NCBI GenBank assembly: GCA_035967975.1
Contig: JAWQFQ010000024.1
Location: 1 to 64,000 of the forward strand
DNA from: Scytonema sp035967975
Lineage (GTDB): Bacteria; Cyanobacteriota; Cyanobacteriia; Cyanobacteriales; Nostocaceae
Reading direction: 5' to 3'
DNA length: 64,000 nt
The translations under genes were made by a program, and so were the position numbers. The notes under the pieces are model-generated. The model made no database searches, was not told where the DNA came from, and was given only the letters and a program-made list of their open reading frames with translations. Position 1 is the first letter of the stretch. Every line of letters begins with the position of its first letter. Shown piece by piece: positions 8,897-16,315 of this stretch.

Positions 8897-10294
8897 CTAC
8901 ATGGATGTTGCTCCGTGGGCTAAAGCCACACTCCGCAACTTTGTGCGAAATGTTTTCTTTAGATCATTGAACAAATCATACCGATGCGGCAGTGTCATGG
9001 CTGCTCTACCCAGCTTGACTAGACTTACACCTAGCTGACTGGCTACTTTTCTTAGTATATTTCCAGCGGCATTGCAGTCTGCATTTATACAAACATCTTG
9101 AGCAGTAACATACATCCCACGTTTTACCCTTTTGCCTGAAGGTTTCCATCCTGCGGGTTTTTCACCATGCTTGTAGAGGCTGTCTTCATCTAGGTAAGAC
9201 GCAACTGAGGTATATGCTTCTTCAGTAATTGTGAGTACTATTCCGTACTCTGGACAAAGTTGTTTTAATCGTTCAATTAACCGTCCTGTGGGTATGGGAA
9301 CAAAGTTTTGATTGTTGCGCTTGCCCATATCAGAGCCGACTTTTTGACCTTCATTCCAGCCAATAACGAGATTACCAACACGGTCATGCAAGCATTGGTT
9401 AATGATAAACCTAGCAGCTTTATTGATTGCATCACGCATTTGGTTATTCCGCTGGCGCTGTACCCTATCTAGGTTAGAGTCCCAGTAAAATTCGGATTTC
9501 CCTTGTTTATATTTTGCAACCAGACGGCAGTAGCCTTGGTTCATTGACTTAAGTTTTCTGCCATCAATAATTAAACTACGTCCAAGAGTTGAAACGCCAG
9601 TTAACCAATTCGTTCCCCCGTGATCAAATGCCCATGCTTGAGAATAATCTAAATCTGGATTACAAGAAATTGGTTGTTTTCCATCATCTATTACCCAATC
9701 AATCCACAACTCTCCAAAGTATGGACGAATTGTTACTTCCTTTACCCAATCGGAATCAATAAATTCTGGTATTGGTAAAGCGATTTCAGTTAGCAAATGC
9801 GGTTTGGTTTCTCGACTGATTGACGGATAAAAACACCCGTCTTTATAATTGAGTGCTTGACGTGGAAAAGTAACTGCTGCTAATCCTCCTTTCTGGCGAT
9901 ATTTGGGTAGTGATGGTTTGTCAACCTCACCTTTGTAATATGCGGTTACCAACCCGTTGTAACTAGTAATTGACTCACCTACAAGCTTTAATGTTTGCTG
10001 TGCAGACTGCGCTGCCAGAGCTTTGTAATGCTCGTTTTGCTTGAGTATCCTATCCAGTTCTGGGTAAGCTGTTTGGCATTTGTAAGTCTTCCATCCATAC
10101 CGCAATTCATCATCTTTCCAATAAGTTGTCAAAGCATTTTCAGACTCTTCTAACCTAGAGTAGTGTGTTTGACGGGTATGGTAAATTGCACAATTAATTA
10201 AACTATTCGCGTGCTGACATTGGTCTACCCAAAACGCTTTTTCTTCTTCCGTAAACCTGGCTCTTACAGGGATTGTTTTGTACAGTTGACTCAC
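8897..10294 (-). CDS. tnpB: TnpB-family RNA-guided nuclease, variant without zinc finger
   Basis: A 465-residue TnpB (IS605 OrfB) protein. RuvC-I Asp is in AFDHGGTNW at residue 224 and RuvC-III Asp in NADCNAAGNIL at 406. The usual RuvC-II motif (hydrophobics-EDL) is replaced by LVIGWNEGQKVG, while two Glu occur further on in TEEAYTS (358-359), so the catalytic Glu may have moved. The C4 zinc finger that normally lies between YTS and the last Asp is absent: no CxxC pair is present, and the region instead reads SYLDEDS...GKRVKRGMY. I recall a cyanobacterial clade with this pattern. TnpB proteins cut DNA guided by RNA from the element end. The GTG at 10294 lies inside its own AGGAGGTG purine tract, so the true start may be a few codons later. 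Minus strand, no tnpA partner. Confidence 0.85.
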   Translation of the reverse strand: MSQLYKTIPVRARFTEEEKAFWVDQCQHANSLINCAIYHTRQTHYSRLEESENALTTYWKDDELRYGWKTYKCQTAYPELDRILKQNEHYKALAAQSAQQTLKLVGESITSYNGLVTAYYKGEVDKPSLPKYRQKGGLAAVTFPRQALNYKDGCFYPSISRETKPHLLTEIALPIPEFIDSDWVKEVTIRPYFGELWIDWVIDDGKQPISCNPDLDYSQAWAFDHGGTNWLTGVSTLGRSLIIDGRKLKSMNQGYCRLVAKYKQGKSEFYWDSNLDRVQRQRNNQMRDAINKAARFIINQCLHDRVGNLVIGWNEGQKVGSDMGKRNNQNFVPIPTGRLIERLKQLCPEYGIVLTITEEAYTSVASYLDEDSLYKHGEKPAGWKPSGKRVKRGMYVTAQDVCINADCNAAGNILRKVASQLGVSLVKLGRAAMTLPHRYDLFNDLKKTFRTKLRSVALAHGATSM

Positions 10295-10343
10295 CTCCTA
10301 GTTGTTTGCTATTCTTTATCTAGCATACACGTCACTGCTAAAT

Positions 10344-10526
10344 ATGTCAAGGAAAAAAGGTATAAAAGGTCAAAAAAATGTACCAATACTTTATGATGAA
10401 GTGAAAGAGCGCCATACAATTCTCCTAACTCCAACGGCATGGATGAAATTAAAGTCTATGGCTGAAGTGAGAGACATTAGCATCAGTGAAGTTATTGAGA
10501 ATTGGGCAAGAGAGACAACAGGTTAA
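10344..10526 (+). CDS. small ribbon-helix-helix-like protein divergent from tnpB
   Basis: A 60-residue basic protein starting MSRKKGIKGQKN. The second half has the shape of a ribbon-helix-helix DNA-binding domain: a strand (RHTILLTPTAW), helix A (MKLKSMAEVRD) and helix B (SISEVIENWARE). It is divergent from tnpB with about 50 bp between start codons and lies inside the element, before the outer hairpin. Its stop codon is within the palindrome 10517-10534. An ATG at 10302 would add 14 hydrophobic residues and is unlikely. I infer a repressor or co-regulator of tnpB or the element; no function is proven. Such a small gene next to tnpB is something I recall from other cyanobacteria. Confidence 0.65.
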   Translation: MSRKKGIKGQKNVPILYDEVKERHTILLTPTAWMKLKSMAEVRDISISEVIENWARETTG

Positions 10527-10534
10527 AACCTGTT
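10517..10534. repeat. palindrome over the stop of the small gene
   Basis: AACAGGTT-AA-AACCTGTT, a perfect inverted repeat that includes the stop codon of the RHH-like gene. It could be an operator for that protein or a left-end DNA hairpin of the element. Its core GGTTAAAACC is partly repeated in the next hairpin (CTGGTTAAAACACAG). Confidence 0.5.
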
Positions 10535-10548
10535 GAGTCAGGTTTCAT

Positions 10549-10569
10549 CCCCTGGTTAAAACACAGGGG
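10549..10569. repeat. left-end hairpin of the TnpB element
   Basis: CCCCTG and CAGGGG form a 6-bp stem around a 9-base loop, mirroring the size of the hairpin at 8872-8894 at the other end. It lies 34 bp before the rppA start codon, so the element border sits within the rppA promoter or leader. Confidence 0.5.
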
Positions 10570-10602
10570 TTCTCACCCTCCCACTATCTTTTTGATAGAA
10601 TC

Positions 10603-11286
10603 ATGCTAATTTTATTGGTGGAAGACGATATAGCTCAATTGGAGCCATTAAAAGCCGCGCTGACTAAAGCAGGACATACCGTAGATGCCATAGAAGATGG
10701 GGAAACAGCCCAATGGCTTATATCTCAAAAGGATTATGATTTACTTATTCTAGACTGGATGTTACCAAAGGTGAGTGGGATTGACCTATGTCAAGACTAT
10801 CGCAGAGCGGGAAAAACGGCTCCAGTCGTGATGCTGACTGCTAAAGATAGCACCTCTGATAAAGTTTATGGTTTAGATGCTGGTGCTGATGATTACTTAG
10901 TAAAACCAATTGATATTATAGAACTGTTAGCCAGGGTAAGAGCACTCAGACGGCGCTCTCCACTGTGGCAAGGAGACAAGCTCTCCTTGGCTGATTTACA
11001 TTTAGATTTAACTAACCTGACTATTGAGCGCAATCAAGTCAAAACTCAGTTATCAGGACGGGAGTTTCAACTGATGGAATACCTGATGCGCCACCCCCGT
11101 CAAATTCTATCTCACACTCAAATTGAACAAACTCTGTGGGGATGGGGAACCGAACCTGAAAGCAATGCTGTCACAACACTGGTACGGCGATTGCGACAAC
11201 GCCTGCAAATAGTTGACGCTAAAGATTGGTTAGAAAATGTCTATGGTATGGGCTACCGCCTCAACGTCCCCGAAAACAAATCATAA
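10603..11286 (+). CDS. rppA: OmpR-family response regulator, RppA-like
   Basis: A 227-residue two-component response regulator. The receiver domain (1-120) has the acidic pair EDD at 7-9, phosphoacceptor Asp51 in LILDWMLP, Thr in MLTAKDS and Lys in YLVKPID. The winged-helix DNA-binding domain (about 130-222) ends with VTTLVRRLRQRL and NVYGMGYRL. The sequence resembles RppA, which in Synechocystis (also called NrsR) works with RppB in redox or nickel responses. It is followed 33 bp later by its kinase. OmpR-type regulators bind direct repeats spaced one helical turn; a tandem 11-bp repeat of that type occurs upstream of the TonB receptor gene. The gene starts just beyond the TnpB element, which may have altered its promoter. 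Confidence 0.9.
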   Translation: MLILLVEDDIAQLEPLKAALTKAGHTVDAIEDGETAQWLISQKDYDLLILDWMLPKVSGIDLCQDYRRAGKTAPVVMLTAKDSTSDKVYGLDAGADDYLVKPIDIIELLARVRALRRRSPLWQGDKLSLADLHLDLTNLTIERNQVKTQLSGREFQLMEYLMRHPRQILSHTQIEQTLWGWGTEPESNAVTTLVRRLRQRLQIVDAKDWLENVYGMGYRLNVPENKS

Positions 11287-11316
11287 TTCATAATTCATAA
11301 TTCATAATTCATAATT
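11282..11316. repeat. heptamer tandem array CATAATT x5
   Basis: Five perfect copies of CATAATT begin inside the rppA stop codon and end three bases before the rppB start codon. It occupies the whole gap and leaves no Shine-Dalgarno. Heptanucleotide arrays (STRR) are known in heterocystous cyanobacteria. Confidence 0.9.
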
Positions 11317-11319
11317 CCT

Positions 11320-12609
11320 ATGTTTATTCGTAGTCGCCGCAATTTGGCATACTTATTCACTTTATCAATGGGGAGTATCTTCATTGTATTTGCTGGCGTA
11401 GCCTATGCCCTGGTTGTTCAGCAGCAACTTCAGGCGTTTGATGAAAGGCTTTATAGAGCATGCAAAATGATTGTGGGAAACTCACAGCCTCGACCATATA
11501 ATAAACGATCGCCACTGGAACGAAAGGATAGCTCCATTTTTAGCGATTCATTACCAACAATGAATACTGATTTTGTCTATGTCCGCTTGTACGATCCCAA
11601 TAAACTATTAGTAAGTTATATTGGTACGCCCGGAACAAGCATTTTAAAGAACAATCTTGGTTTTCAAACTCTTAAAATCAAAGGCTATCAAGAAAAAGAG
11701 GATTCTAACCAAGAATGGATTCGTGAATTAACGATACAAGTTTTACAAAATAATTTAGTTGTTGGTTATCTTCAAATAGCTGTTTCTCTGACCTCTTTAC
11801 GTGAAACCTTAAATAGAGCTAGGTTATTTTTAACACTAGGGGTACCAGTAACTTTAGGGTTGATTGGTATAACTGGCTGGTTTTTAGGGGGACTTGCGAT
11901 GCAACCAGCTATTCAATCCTACCGTCAATTACAACGCTTTACAGCAGATGCTTCTCATGAATTACGCGCTCCTGTCGCTGCTATTTTAAGTAATTCACAA
12001 GTTGCTTTAATGCCACCTTATGATGAAGAAGAGCAGCGTTTTCGTTTAGAAAATATTGTAGAAATTGCTAAATCCATGAGCAATCTGCTCAACAATTTGC
12101 TGTTTCTCGCTCGTCGCGATGGACCGTTTGACCCCGCAACACTTAAGACAATTGACCTGGTTAAACTCTTACAACCCTTATCTGAGGAATATCAGCGACA
12201 AGCAGCTACACAAAATTTGAATTTTCATTTCCACTTCACAGAACAAGCCGTACAATTAAAGGCTGATGCGGATTTATTAAAACAGGCAGTTGTAAATTTA
12301 CTTAACAATGCGTTTAAGTACACTTCTGAAGGTGGTACAGTCTCGTTAAGGCTATTGACACAATCTCACCGCGCTATTATCCAAGTAGAAGATAATGGCA
12401 TTGGCATTGCAAAAGAACACTTACCCCATATCTTTGAACGCTTTTACCGGGTGGATACAGTGCGATCGCGTCAAACAGGCGGTTTCGGTTTAGGATTGGC
12501 AATTGTCCAGCAAATCGTACAAGCACACAGGGGAAATATTACTGCTAAAAGTTTACCAGACCAAGGTTCCACTTTCCAAATAGAATTACCACTTAGGATG
12601 AATGGATAG
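11320..12609 (+). CDS. rppB: sensor histidine kinase, RppB-like
   Basis: A 429-residue membrane histidine kinase. Membrane segments lie at about residues 10-32 and 170-193, enclosing a periplasmic sensor region of about 135 residues. The dimerisation motif ASHELRAPVAAI places the phosphorylated His at 213. The ATPase domain has NLLNNAFKYT (N box), VEDNGIGIA (G1), HIFERFYR (F box) and GFGLGLAIV (G2). The linker between the second membrane segment and the H box is too short for a full HAMP domain. It forms an operon with rppA. The signal cannot be read from sequence; RppB/NrsS homologs sense nickel or redox state, which would fit the metal-transport neighbours, but that is inference. Confidence 0.88.
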   Translation: MFIRSRRNLAYLFTLSMGSIFIVFAGVAYALVVQQQLQAFDERLYRACKMIVGNSQPRPYNKRSPLERKDSSIFSDSLPTMNTDFVYVRLYDPNKLLVSYIGTPGTSILKNNLGFQTLKIKGYQEKEDSNQEWIRELTIQVLQNNLVVGYLQIAVSLTSLRETLNRARLFLTLGVPVTLGLIGITGWFLGGLAMQPAIQSYRQLQRFTADASHELRAPVAAILSNSQVALMPPYDEEEQRFRLENIVEIAKSMSNLLNNLLFLARRDGPFDPATLKTIDLVKLLQPLSEEYQRQAATQNLNFHFHFTEQAVQLKADADLLKQAVVNLLNNAFKYTSEGGTVSLRLLTQSHRAIIQVEDNGIGIAKEHLPHIFERFYRVDTVRSRQTGGFGLGLAIVQQIVQAHRGNITAKSLPDQGSTFQIELPLRMNG

Positions 12610-12634
12610 TAGATAGTTGTTAGTGTAAAGGAAT

Positions 12635-12730
12635 AATAAAGTTGAACAATTTGAAGCTTGAAAACCTTGATTTTTCGTTGAGGTTCACGCCCAACCAGAA
12701 AATAAAGTTGAACAATTTGAAGCTTGAAAA
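12635..12730. repeat. 30-bp direct repeat, two copies 66 bp apart
   Basis: The 30-base unit beginning AATAAAGTTGAACAATTTGA occurs identically at 12635-12664 and 12701-12730 in the gap between convergent rppB and the ABC ATPase gene. The 36 bp between them is unique. It looks like a recent local duplication. Confidence 0.85.
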
Positions 12731-12816
12731 AGAATCAACCTACGTTTTCTTCAACACAATTGCCTCAAAGTCAAATAAAAAAGTCGAAAAATAAAGCAGT
12801 TATCAATTATTAGTAC

Positions 12817-13449
12817 TTATTGCTCAAAACCAACAGATAACTGTTCCCTATTCACTATTAAATCAATCCGACGATCGCATAGACGCTTGAGCAGCCCAAA
12901 GTCATGACTGATAACCAAAATGCCTATTCCAACTTGGCTGGCGTAGTCAATCACTGCACGCCAGATTAGTGCAGTAGTGTTTGCATCTAGCATGGCAGTC
13001 ATCTCATCAGCAATCAAGTAACGAGTCCTTGGTATTAAAGAGCGAGCAACGGCCACCCGTTGGAGTTCACCACCGCTTAACTCGTGGGGAAAGCGATGGA
13101 GCCAGCTTTGATGAATGCTCAATGCTTGAAGAAGTTCTCTTGATGGAGTCTGCCCTTCAAAGAGGATCTTTTTAATCCGCCAACGAGGATTCATAGCCAA
13201 TTCAGGATTCTGGAAAATCAGTTGTACTGGACAATAACCGCGAGAAGGCAAGGGCTGTCCCTCTACTGTAATACAACCCTCTTTCGGTTGAAGATACCCC
13301 GCTAATAGCTTGCCAAGAGTTGTTTTGCCGCGACCGCTCGACCCAGTCAAACCTACGATTTCGCCTTTGGCTATTTCTATATTGAAATCCTGCAAAATCC
13401 AAGGTTTGTTTATTTCATACCGAAACGATAAATGTTCACCCTTTAGCAT
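12817..13449 (-). CDS. ABC importer ATPase 2 (Opp/Nik type, short form)
   Basis: A 210-residue ABC ATPase, last gene of the uptake operon. Walker A is GSSGRGKTT at about residues 36-44, the Q-loop is LIFQNPELAMNPR, the signature is LSGGELQR, Walker B is YLIADEMTAMLD and the switch His is in ISHDF. Met replaces the usual Pro in the DEPT/S position. It lacks the C-terminal extension found in OppF/DppF proteins, so it is short, as in nickel-type (NikE) ATPases. Its start overlaps the end of the upstream ATPase gene by 14 bp, showing translational coupling. With its partner it would energise import of the periplasmic ligand bound by the substrate-binding lipoprotein. Confidence 0.88.
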   Translation of the reverse strand: MLKGEHLSFRYEINKPWILQDFNIEIAKGEIVGLTGSSGRGKTTLGKLLAGYLQPKEGCITVEGQPLPSRGYCPVQLIFQNPELAMNPRWRIKKILFEGQTPSRELLQALSIHQSWLHRFPHELSGGELQRVAVARSLIPRTRYLIADEMTAMLDANTTALIWRAVIDYASQVGIGILVISHDFGLLKRLCDRRIDLIVNREQLSVGFEQ

Positions 13450-14365
13450 GGATACACCTCACTTGAGCATTCTGTATTTGACGAAGTTGCGGTCTGGCCA
13501 TAAGACAATCATCAGTTGCAAGCTCACAGCGATCGCTAAACAAACACCCTGTTGGGAGTGCATCAGGGCTAGGCTGTGCGCCTGGGACTGGGATAAAATC
13601 ATTTTGCGGGAGACTTCGCCATAAAGCGTAAGTGTAAGGATGATACAAATTTCCCTGACTAAAGTTACGAGCCGCAGCGATTTCCAAGGTAGTTCCCGCA
13701 TAAAAAACTGCTACCTTGTCGGCAATTTCTAAAGCGGCTTCTAAGTTATGGGTAATCAAAATGACACCTTTACCAGCCCAAGCTAATTCACGCAAATGGT
13801 TGAGCGTCTCTACAATCAGTTCGGGGTTGAGACTAGAAGTGGGTTCATCAGCAATTACTAAATCAGCCCGTCCAATTGCTGCCGTTGCTACCAAAATTCG
13901 CCTTGCCATTCCCCCAGAAATTTGAAATGGGTAACGGTGTTTTACCCATGAGTCAAGTCCATAGCGAGAGAAAACCTGGTCAACAGCTTGTCTTGCATTT
14001 GCCGCAGACAACCCACTTAGGTGTGCAGCCCGATACACTTGTGTACCCACTCTCATTAAAGGGTTAAGGTAACTCACAGATTGCGGGATCAAAGCAATTT
14101 CCTTGCCACGCAGCGTTGCTTGACGTTGCGGTGTCAGTGGAGAACCTTTGAACAATATACTGCCACTGACCTGTGCGTTGTGAGGTAAAATACCCATTAT
14201 TGCATGAGCTAGCAAACTCTTCCCAGAACCACTAGAGCCGACCACAGCTACAATTTCACCTGCATTCACATCCAAATCCAGATCGACGATCGCAGTGAGT
14301 TGCTTCTGGGTTAATCCCACATTATACATTGTAAAGGTAACATTTAGGTTTTGAACTGATAGCAT
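13436..14365 (-). CDS. ABC importer ATPase 1 (Opp/Dpp/Nik type)
   Basis: A 309-residue ABC ATPase. Walker A GSSGSGKS, Q-loop ALIPQSVSYLNPL, signature ISGGMARR (degenerate LSGGQ), Walker B LVIADEPTSSLNPE and switch ITHN are visible. The C-terminal 60 residues carry the oligopeptide-transporter extension with the Cys series CLFSDRC...DDC...RC, known in DppD/OppD-type proteins as an Fe-S cluster site. The gene overlaps the next ATPase by 14 bp. Its start is preceded only five bases away by a heptamer array, so it has no ordinary ribosome-binding site. Confidence 0.9.
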   Translation of the reverse strand: MLSVQNLNVTFTMYNVGLTQKQLTAIVDLDLDVNAGEIVAVVGSSGSGKSLLAHAIMGILPHNAQVSGSILFKGSPLTPQRQATLRGKEIALIPQSVSYLNPLMRVGTQVYRAAHLSGLSAANARQAVDQVFSRYGLDSWVKHRYPFQISGGMARRILVATAAIGRADLVIADEPTSSLNPELIVETLNHLRELAWAGKGVILITHNLEAALEIADKVAVFYAGTTLEIAAARNFSQGNLYHPYTYALWRSLPQNDFIPVPGAQPSPDALPTGCLFSDRCELATDDCLMARPQLRQIQNAQVRCIHAKG

Positions 14366-14370
14366 ATGCT

Positions 14371-14405
14371 GTTAGTGGTTAGTGGTTAGTGGTTAGTGGT
14401 TAGTG
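14371..14405. repeat. heptamer tandem array GTTAGTG x5
   Basis: Five perfect copies of GTTAGTG lie in the 92-bp gap between the second permease gene and ATPase 1. On the coding (minus) strand the array ends five bases before the ATPase start codon, in the position of a Shine-Dalgarno. Confidence 0.9.
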
Positions 14406-14457
14406 GATGGTTGTTTTTTTACTAACTACTAGCTATTCCTTATCTCTCATTTCTCCC

Positions 14458-15321
14458 TCATCCTTGGCTAGTTTTAGGGTCGAGCAGAGCACGCAAACTT
14501 TGTCCTAGAATATCAAAAGTCTGCACTGCAATCAGCAGAGTGGCTCCAGGCAGTACTGCTAGCCACCAATAACCCGCTGATAAATAGCGCATCGCTTCTG
14601 AGAGAATAATTCCAATTGCAGGAGTTTCTGGTGGAAGACCCAGCCCTAAAAAGGTCAGCCCTGCTTCATGGAGAATTGCATGGGGAAACAACAAGACTAA
14701 TCCCACCAAAAACTGTGGCACTAGATGAGGAAGCATATGATGGCGAGCAATCCAGAGTGGAGAATGACCCAGTTTTGCTGAAAGTTGTACGTAGTCAGAA
14801 CCTTTTAGTTGCAGCACCTCTGCTCGTAGCAATCGAGCTAAACCCATCCAATGAGTGAAAGTGATGGAAATGAATACTCCCGGTACACCACCTCCAACTG
14901 CAAAGGCAATCAAAATAATTAATACTAAATGAGGCAAACTAAAAAAGACATCTATTATCCAAGTGATAACAGCATCTACCTTACCTCCTATTGTGGCAGA
15001 GATTGTGCCAATGGTTAAAGCAATAACAGCACTTTGTAGTGCTGTTAGCAGTCCTATTGTTAAACTAAAACTCAACCCGTGCAGGGTACGGGTGAGCAAA
15101 TCTCTTCCCAACCAATCCGTACCAAATGGGTGAGTCAAGGAAGGAGGCTGATTTTGCCAGAGCAAGTTAATCTCCAATCCTACTCGATCGGCAATTTGAG
15201 TGCCTAATAGTAGTAAACTCAGAACTATGACACACAGACCAATGAGTATCAGCGTGCGACTTCTACGATTACCTAAAGAGAGCGATCGCTTAAGTAAAGA
15301 TTGAGGAAATGATAGTTTCAT
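14458..15321 (-). CDS. ABC importer permease 2 (DppC/NikC type)
   Basis: A 287-residue inner-membrane permease of the Opp/Dpp/Nik class. The N-terminal cytoplasmic tail is followed by a membrane segment (about 25-45) and then HPFGTDWLGRDLLTR, the conserved OppC signature. Further segments follow, and the coupling-helix region is KLGHSPLWIARHHMLPHL. It ends with DPKTSQG. The start overlaps the previous permease by four bases (ATGA), typical of coupled translation in this operon. Confidence 0.9.
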   Translation of the reverse strand: MKLSFPQSLLKRSLSLGNRRSRTLILIGLCVIVLSLLLLGTQIADRVGLEINLLWQNQPPSLTHPFGTDWLGRDLLTRTLHGLSFSLTIGLLTALQSAVIALTIGTISATIGGKVDAVITWIIDVFFSLPHLVLIILIAFAVGGGVPGVFISITFTHWMGLARLLRAEVLQLKGSDYVQLSAKLGHSPLWIARHHMLPHLVPQFLVGLVLLFPHAILHEAGLTFLGLGLPPETPAIGIILSEAMRYLSAGYWWLAVLPGATLLIAVQTFDILGQSLRALLDPKTSQG

Positions 15322-16307
15322 GAGTGAGTCTTTCCAATACGGATGCGAGGATCGACGATTTGGTAAATGATATCAGCCAATAGATTGCCAGTGAAAACAA
15401 AGATAGCGCTGAAGAAAACAATACCTACCAGTAAAGGGACATCGCTCCGTTGGGCTGCCTCAGTTGTAGCATCTCCCAAACCGGGATAACCGAAGACTTT
15501 TTCAGCCAGTACAGAACCGCCAAACAGTTCGCTCAGAGATGCAAATTGTAGAGATACAGCAGGTAAGGCAATATTGCGTAAACTGTGATGCAGAATAAAT
15601 CCTAACTTTGTCTCTCCCTGAGCAAAAGCAAAAAGAGCGTAGTTACTGTTAAGAATTTCAATCAGTTTTTCACGTGTATGCAATGTCATACTAGAAACCC
15701 CGATTGCGCTTAATGCAAGAGCAGGTAAGACTAAATGATGGAGCCTCTGCCAAATAGTGACATCTTTGAAGAGAACCCCAGGCGGTGAGGCGCAGCAGAT
15801 AGGAAATATGTGTAAATTCACTGAGAAGACAACCAGTAATAGTAACGCTATCCAAAAAACAGGAGCTGATGCTAGCGTGTAAACATAAAGGCGAATTGCC
15901 CGATCTATCCCTGACCCTTCTTTCATTCCCGCAAGAATGCCCAGCACGAATCCCAAAATCCCAGAAAATACCCATGCTAGCGCCATCAACCACAAAGATG
16001 CTGCAAAGCGATCGCCAATTGTATCAGCCACCGATTGATTATAAGTTATCGAGGTCCCTAAATTTCCTTGCAGTAGCTGTCCCAACCACAGAAAAAAGCG
16101 CGTTGTCATTGGTCGATCTAGTCCCCAACGCTCGGCTATCAATTGCCGTTGCTCCTCACCAATGTGAAAGACATCAGCACCAATGTAAGCATTGATAGGA
16201 TCGATAGGGGATAAACTCACCAGAACGAATGTGCAAACACAAACCGTTGCTAGTAACAACAGCAGGTGCAGGAATTTTTGGAGAATAAATCGAAGCAGAA
16301 ATTTCAT
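15318..16307 (-). CDS. ABC importer permease 1 (DppB/NikB type)
   Basis: A permease of about 329 residues with the DppB/OppB pattern: first membrane segment near residues 10-30 (LHLLLLLATVCVCTFVLVSL), then periplasmic GLDRPMTTRFFLWLGQLLQGNLGTSI, four or five further segments and the coupling region FAQGETKLGFILHHSLRNIALP. An in-frame ATG at 16337 would overlap the substrate-binding protein gene; the ATG at 16307 leaves an 8-bp gap and gives the usual MKFLLRFILQK start, so I chose it. It pairs with permease 2 to form the channel. Confidence 0.88.
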   Translation of the reverse strand: MKFLLRFILQKFLHLLLLLATVCVCTFVLVSLSPIDPINAYIGADVFHIGEEQRQLIAERWGLDRPMTTRFFLWLGQLLQGNLGTSITYNQSVADTIGDRFAASLWLMALAWVFSGILGFVLGILAGMKEGSGIDRAIRLYVYTLASAPVFWIALLLLVVFSVNLHIFPICCASPPGVLFKDVTIWQRLHHLVLPALALSAIGVSSMTLHTREKLIEILNSNYALFAFAQGETKLGFILHHSLRNIALPAVSLQFASLSELFGGSVLAEKVFGYPGLGDATTEAAQRSDVPLLVGIVFFSAIFVFTGNLLADIIYQIVDPRIRIGKTHS

Positions 16308-16315
16308 AATAATTT

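Larger units (their letters stand above)
8863..10575 (-). mobile_element. TnpB-only IS200/IS605-type element (approximate bounds)
   Basis: The unit comprises a tnpB gene on the minus strand, a short divergent gene on the plus strand, and hairpins near both ends: 8872-8894 right after the tnpB stop and 10549-10569 beyond the small gene. No TnpA (Y1 tyrosine transposase) gene is present, so the element would need TnpA in trans. IS605 elements have subterminal hairpins rather than terminal inverted repeats and make no target duplication, so exact ends cannot be fixed by eye. The TTGACAT at 8863-8869 next to the left hairpin is my guess for that border. It lies immediately upstream of rppA. Confidence 0.65.
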
